From assembly GCA_964370235.1 (NCBI GenBank), contig CAYJIL010000049.1:1-17089 (forward strand): DNA of 17,089 nt. The letters run 5' to 3'. Every line of letters starts with the position of its first letter. Positions within the stretch are counted from its first letter, which is position 1. This DNA is from CAYJIL01 sp964370235. GTDB lineage: Bacteria > Bacteroidota > Bacteroidia > Bacteroidales > Rikenellaceae. Below are positions 14,190 through 17,089 of this stretch, piece by piece. Position numbers and translations under genes: made by a program. Under the pieces are notes generated by a model. That model did not search any database, was not told where the DNA came from, and saw nothing but the letters and a program-made list of their open reading frames with translations.

Positions 14190-14942
14190 ATGAAAAAAAT
14201 ATTATTTNNNNNNNNNNNNNNNNNNNNNNNNNNNNNNNNNNNNNNNNNNNNNNNNNNNNNNNNNNNNNNNNNNNNNNNNNNNNNNNNNNNNNNNNNNNNN
14301 NNNNNNNCATTTGATGGTTGGAGAGGTTATAATCGCACAGATGTTCCTGCTCGTTGGACTATCGAAGATGGTGCTATCAAGTTTAATGGCTCTGGTGGCG
14401 GCGAAGCCCAAGAGAACGATGGTGGTGACATTATCTTTGATACTAAGTTTAAGAACTTTGAGCTAGATCTTGAGTGGAAAGTGTCTAAGGGTGGTAACTC
14501 TGGTATCTTCTACCTAGCGCAAGAGATTCCGGGCGAGCCTATCTATATCTCGGCACCTGAGTGTCAGGTTCTTGATAACGAAAACCATCCAGATGCTAAA
14601 ATGGGTAAAAATGGCAATCGTCAATCATCGTCTTTGTATGATATGATTCCTGCTGTACCACAAAATGCTAAACCAGCAGGCGAGTGGAACCACGTTAAGA
14701 TTCTTGTTTACAAGGGTACTGTGGCTCACTTCCAAAATGGCGAGCAAGTTGTTGAGTATCACCTATGGACTCCACAGTGGAAAGAGATGCTAGATAAGAG
14801 TAAATTTAGCAAAGAGAAGTGGCCAGTGGCTTATGATCTACTACTAAATTGTGGTGGTGAAAACCGCGAGGGTTACATTGGTTTCCAAGACCATGGCGAC
14901 GACGTATGGTTCCGCAATATCAAAGTTAAGAAACTAGACTAA
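14190..14942 (+). CDS. DUF1080 protein (3-keto-disaccharide hydrolase-type), interrupted by an assembly gap
   Basis: The start ATG and M-K-K-I-L-F are on the left of the gap; the right side opens with F-D-G-W-R-G-Y-N, where DUF1080 domains normally begin. About 210 residues of a lectin-like jelly-roll follow: G-D-I-I-F-D-T-K-F-K-N-F-E-L-D, W-K-V-S-K-G-G-N-S-G-I-F-Y, E-C-Q-V-L-D-N-E-N-H-P-D, G-E-W-N-H-V-K, and G-Y-I-G-F-Q-D-H-G with W-F-R-N-I-K-V at the end. Members of this family have been shown to act on 3-keto-glycosides and are encoded next to Gfo/Idh/MocA and TIM-barrel proteins, as here. The missing part should hold the rest of a signal peptide. The frame agrees across the 100 N, but the gap size may be arbitrary. 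A terminator precedes it, so it may have its own promoter; no -7 box is evident. Confidence 0.85.
   Translation: MKKILFXXXXXXXXXXXXXXXXXXXXXXXXXXXXXXXXXXFDGWRGYNRTDVPARWTIEDGAIKFNGSGGGEAQENDGGDIIFDTKFKNFELDLEWKVSKGGNSGIFYLAQEIPGEPIYISAPECQVLDNENHPDAKMGKNGNRQSSSLYDMIPAVPQNAKPAGEWNHVKILVYKGTVAHFQNGEQVVEYHLWTPQWKEMLDKSKFSKEKWPVAYDLLLNCGGENREGYIGFQDHGDDVWFRNIKVKKLD
14208..14307. other. Assembly gap (100 N)
   Basis: Exactly 100 unknown bases inside the 5' end of the DUF1080 gene. A round 100 is a common filler for a gap of unknown length, so coordinates to the right are nominal. Confidence 0.99.
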
Positions 14943-14972
14943 TAGTAGCTTAATTTGACCAATTAGGTTTTT

Positions 14973-15014
14973 AGCCTTGAAGTGGGTATCTTTGTACCTC
15001 TTCAAGGCTTTTTA
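14973..15014 (+). terminator. Intrinsic terminator after the DUF1080 gene
   Basis: AGCCTTGAAG (14973-14982) pairs perfectly with CTTCAAGGCT (15000-15009). An inner GGTA/TACC pair extends it, and a T-rich tail follows. It is 31 nt after the stop codon. Confidence 0.88.
14987..14994 (+). promoter_or_regulatory. -7-like box inside the terminator loop, upstream of the pseudouridine synthase gene
   Basis: TATCTTTG matches TAnnTTTG and falls in the apical part of the preceding terminator hairpin, 31 nt before the ATG at 15026. No TTTG is found at -33 spacing (the nearest, 14954-14957, is 29 nt away). Confidence 0.35.
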
Positions 15015-15025
15015 TTTTGTATAGT

Positions 15026-16645
15026 ATGATTTACCGCTTTAGTAGCGATATAAGTTCGCTTATATTGCCCGATATATTTCCTTCGCCATTTACTAGTACT
15101 CCTGCACAAATTGTTAGGGTAGCTAGCGAGCAGCTCAAAGAACAAATTTGTATGCTACATGATGATGCTAGAGAGCTATCGCAGGGTAAAATGTTTGGTG
15201 TTATGGTGGTTGAGAAAGATGGTGAATTGGGTTTCTTGGCTGCCTTTTCGGGTACGCTAGGTGGCGAGTTAGTGCGTGAGGGTTTTGTGCCTCCTATCTT
15301 TGATTACAGCCACCCAAACGGCTACTATATGGGGCAAGAGGATAAAATATCGGCAATTAATAGTCAAATTATTCTGCTAGAATCACAGCCCAATTACGTG
15401 GGTTTAAAGAACGATCTAGACACTATAAAGCGCAATGCCGAGTGTGAAATTGCTGCTATGCGTACAGCATATCAAAGTGCAAAGGAGTTGCGTGCCATAG
15501 AGCGTGATAGCCCCACTGCTTCGCCCCAGCGTTTGGGCGAGCTTTCTGCCGAGAGCCAACGACAAAAAGGTGATTTAAAGCGACTACATAGGTTTTGGCA
15601 AGCTCAAATAGAGCAGGCACAAGCCAAGTTATCATCGCTAGATGCAAATATAAATGCCCTAAAAAAGGAGCGCAAAGAGCGTTCGGCAACACTCCACAAA
15701 TGGCTTTTCGATAATTTTATGGTGCTCAATGGCAAAGGCGAAAGTTGTTCGCTTAGCGATATATTTGCCACAACATCGCTTAAAGTTCCACCATCGGGTG
15801 CAGGGGAGTGTGCAGCTCCCAAGCTTTTGCACTATGCCTATGCCAATAATCTTCGACCCGTTGCAATGGGTGAATTTTGGTGGGGTGCATCACCCAAGGG
15901 TGTTGTGCGTCACGATGGCAATTTTTATGAGGCATGTCGTGGTAAGTGTGTGCCTATACTTGGTTATATGCTCGATGGAATAAGCGTTGAGGGTGCAGCG
16001 ACAATTGCCTTAGAGCAAGAGGTGCATATAGATGTGTTGTACGAAGATGCCAATATTTTGGTTGTCGACAAACCATCTGGGCTACTCACAGTACCGGGGC
16101 GTGGTTCTTCGCCATCGCTTTATAGCATCTTGTCAAAGGATCGTCCATCGGTAATGGTTGTTCACCGCCTAGACATGGATACTTCGGGTTTGGTCGTGCT
16201 AGCAAAAGATATGGATAGCTATCGCCACTTGCAACGACAATTTGCCCAGCGCGAAGTATCTAAACTATACACGGCACTGCTTAGCGGAGTTGTGTCACCA
16301 AGCCAAGGTGTGGTATCTTTGCCTTTGATACCCGATATTCTCGATCGTCCTCGCCAAAAGGTAGACTACCAAAAAGGCAAGCCCGCAACAACACACTACA
16401 AGGTAGTGGGAGAGTCTGTTGTTGGCTCTGTACCCACTACTCGCATATTGTTTACCCCCATTACTGGGCGCACACACCAGTTACGCCTACATTCGGCGCA
16501 CGCCGATGGTTTGGGCGCACCCATTGTTGGCGACAGGCTTTATGGTAGTTTGTCAGATAGGCTATGCCTACACGCAACACAGCTGAGCTTTGTACACCCA
16601 GCTACGGGCGAGGAGCTATCTTTTTGTTCTCCTGTGCCGTTCTAG
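15026..16645 (+). CDS. RluA-family RNA pseudouridine synthase with long N-terminal extension
   Basis: A 539-residue protein whose last ~210 residues are an RluA-type pseudouridine synthase: V-L-Y-E-D-A-N-I-L-V-V-D-K-P-S-G from about residue 334, the catalytic H-R-L-D383-M-D-T-S-G-L, and G-R-T-H-Q-L-R-L-H-S near residue 483. It would isomerise uridine in rRNA or tRNA. The first ~330 residues form an extension with a long charged coiled coil (about 108-225) and a C-terminal piece with F-W-W-G-A-S-P-K-G. Long RluA proteins of this layout are known in gamma-proteobacteria and Bacteroidota, so the fusion is a family trait; the RNA target is not deducible. I chose ATG 15026 over an in-frame TTG at 15017. 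The stop overlaps that of the convergent Dabb gene. Confidence 0.9.
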   Translation: MIYRFSSDISSLILPDIFPSPFTSTPAQIVRVASEQLKEQICMLHDDARELSQGKMFGVMVVEKDGELGFLAAFSGTLGGELVREGFVPPIFDYSHPNGYYMGQEDKISAINSQIILLESQPNYVGLKNDLDTIKRNAECEIAAMRTAYQSAKELRAIERDSPTASPQRLGELSAESQRQKGDLKRLHRFWQAQIEQAQAKLSSLDANINALKKERKERSATLHKWLFDNFMVLNGKGESCSLSDIFATTSLKVPPSGAGECAAPKLLHYAYANNLRPVAMGEFWWGASPKGVVRHDGNFYEACRGKCVPILGYMLDGISVEGAATIALEQEVHIDVLYEDANILVVDKPSGLLTVPGRGSSPSLYSILSKDRPSVMVVHRLDMDTSGLVVLAKDMDSYRHLQRQFAQREVSKLYTALLSGVVSPSQGVVSLPLIPDILDRPRQKVDYQKGKPATTHYKVVGESVVGSVPTTRILFTPITGRTHQLRLHSAHADGLGAPIVGDRLYGSLSDRLCLHATQLSFVHPATGEELSFCSPVPF

Positions 16646-17025
16646 TACTTTATATAGTCAATCTCTTGGAATCTAGCCACCTCGGGTATCCATCTGTCGT
16701 TTACAAAGCTAACGTGGTCGGGGTGGTCGTTATACTCTTGGTATGCTGCTTGGTTTGTGAATACCATCGAGAAACCATAAGTATAGTCGCACTTGGGGCT
16801 AACCTGCCTAAACACCTGAAAATCTCTAACTGTCGGAATCTTAGATAGTATTTTTTTACCATCTTCCAAAAATTTTTTTGTTTTTGGGTCTGATTCACCG
16901 TGCTTTAAATCAAATATAACCGAATGGATAATATCGCCCTTGCCAATTGTTGTATCTTTTGCAAGTAGCGATGAAGGTGCTATTACTGCTACCGATGCCG
17001 TAGCCAAAAAATCTTTACGTTTCAT
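16642..17025 (-). CDS. Dabb (stress-responsive A/B barrel) domain protein with Tat-like signal
   Basis: A 127-residue protein. The first 22 residues are a signal: M-K-R3-K-D-F-L, then a hydrophobic stretch ending S-S-L-L-A, a plausible signal peptidase I site. The motif matches x-R-x-[ED]-F-L seen in the two sugar-enzyme genes of this window, again with only one arginine. The mature domain has the Dabb pattern: I-H-S-V-I-F-D-L-K near its start, F-Q-V-F-R-Q in the middle, the family's central motif as Y-G-F-S-M-V-F, then Y-N-D-H-P-D-H-V. Dabb domains are small dimeric alpha+beta barrels with varied or unknown roles. It converges with the pseudouridine synthase gene, and the two stop codons share the CTAG at 16642-16645. 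A -7 box lies at 17057-17064. Confidence 0.88.
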   Translation of the reverse strand: MKRKDFLATASVAVIAPSSLLAKDTTIGKGDIIHSVIFDLKHGESDPKTKKFLEDGKKILSKIPTVRDFQVFRQVSPKCDYTYGFSMVFTNQAAYQEYNDHPDHVSFVNDRWIPEVARFQEIDYIKY

Positions 17026-17056
17026 AATATTTAAGCTTATAATGGTTTATATGACT

Positions 17057-17064
17057 CAAAGTTA
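17057..17064 (-). promoter_or_regulatory. -7 box of the Dabb gene
   Basis: The minus strand reads TAACTTTG, a full TAnnTTTG match, 31 nt upstream of the ATG at 17025. The -33 region (about 17084-17088) is a T run without the final G. This is identical to the tatA -7 box. Confidence 0.5.
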
Positions 17065-17089
17065 TGATTTTTTAGGTAATAAAAAAAGA

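Noticed and set aside
1..17089. CRISPR arrays, tRNA or rRNA genes, insertion sequences, attachment sites
   Set aside because: No spaced direct repeats, cloverleaf-like segments, transposase motifs or flanking direct repeats were seen on either strand.

Overview
The window reads as a chromosomal segment of a member of the Bacteroidota, most likely a Bacteroidales-type organism. The grounds are the housekeeping gene types and their neighbourhoods (aroQ next to pyk, a MmcQ/YjbR protein after a DivIC/FtsB protein, DUF1080 next to Gfo/Idh/MocA), the repeated TAnnTTTG promoter -7 boxes, and the lack of clear Shine-Dalgarno sequences. No rRNA or tRNA gene is present, so I do not name a genus. A run of 100 N (14208-14307) is a scaffold gap.

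Region 1 (1-5426, + strand) is a defence locus. It has the 3' end of a type III DNA methyltransferase (mod), an AAA/ABC-type ATPase, an HNH nuclease and a type III restriction helicase-nuclease (res). The ATPase-HNH pair has the architecture of Septu PtuA-PtuB and sits between mod and res, where the two type III genes are normally adjacent. A 1-nt gap (ATPase/HNH) and an ATGA overlap (HNH/res) tie the four genes into one unit. The methyltransferase gene itself shows a sharp base-composition step near position 300. This nested locus is the best candidate for an undescribed composite defence system.

Region 2 (5470-8113, - strand) is a tight operon transcribed leftward: thiL, thiD, a DivIC/FtsB-like division gene and a MmcQ/YjbR-family gene. 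It converges on res at a shared bidirectional terminator. It diverges from aroQ across a 160-nt spacer with a -7 box for each direction.

Region 3 (8274-14942, + strand) holds aroQ and pyruvate kinase, a strong terminator, then tatA and tatC followed by a TIM-barrel sugar isomerase/epimerase, a Gfo/Idh/MocA oxidoreductase and a DUF1080 (3-keto-disaccharide hydrolase-type) protein. The last three form a set linked in Bacteroidota to glycoside breakdown through 3-keto sugars. Two of them carry Tat-like signals, so Tat genes and likely cargo sit in one cluster. The Tat motifs here (and a third at the right end) keep only the first arginine, and the local TatC has isoleucine where E. coli TatC has Glu103.

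Region 4 (15026-17025) has a long RluA-family pseudouridine synthase with an N-terminal coiled-coil extension (+) and a convergent small Dabb-domain protein with a Tat-like signal (-). Their stop codons share one CTAG.
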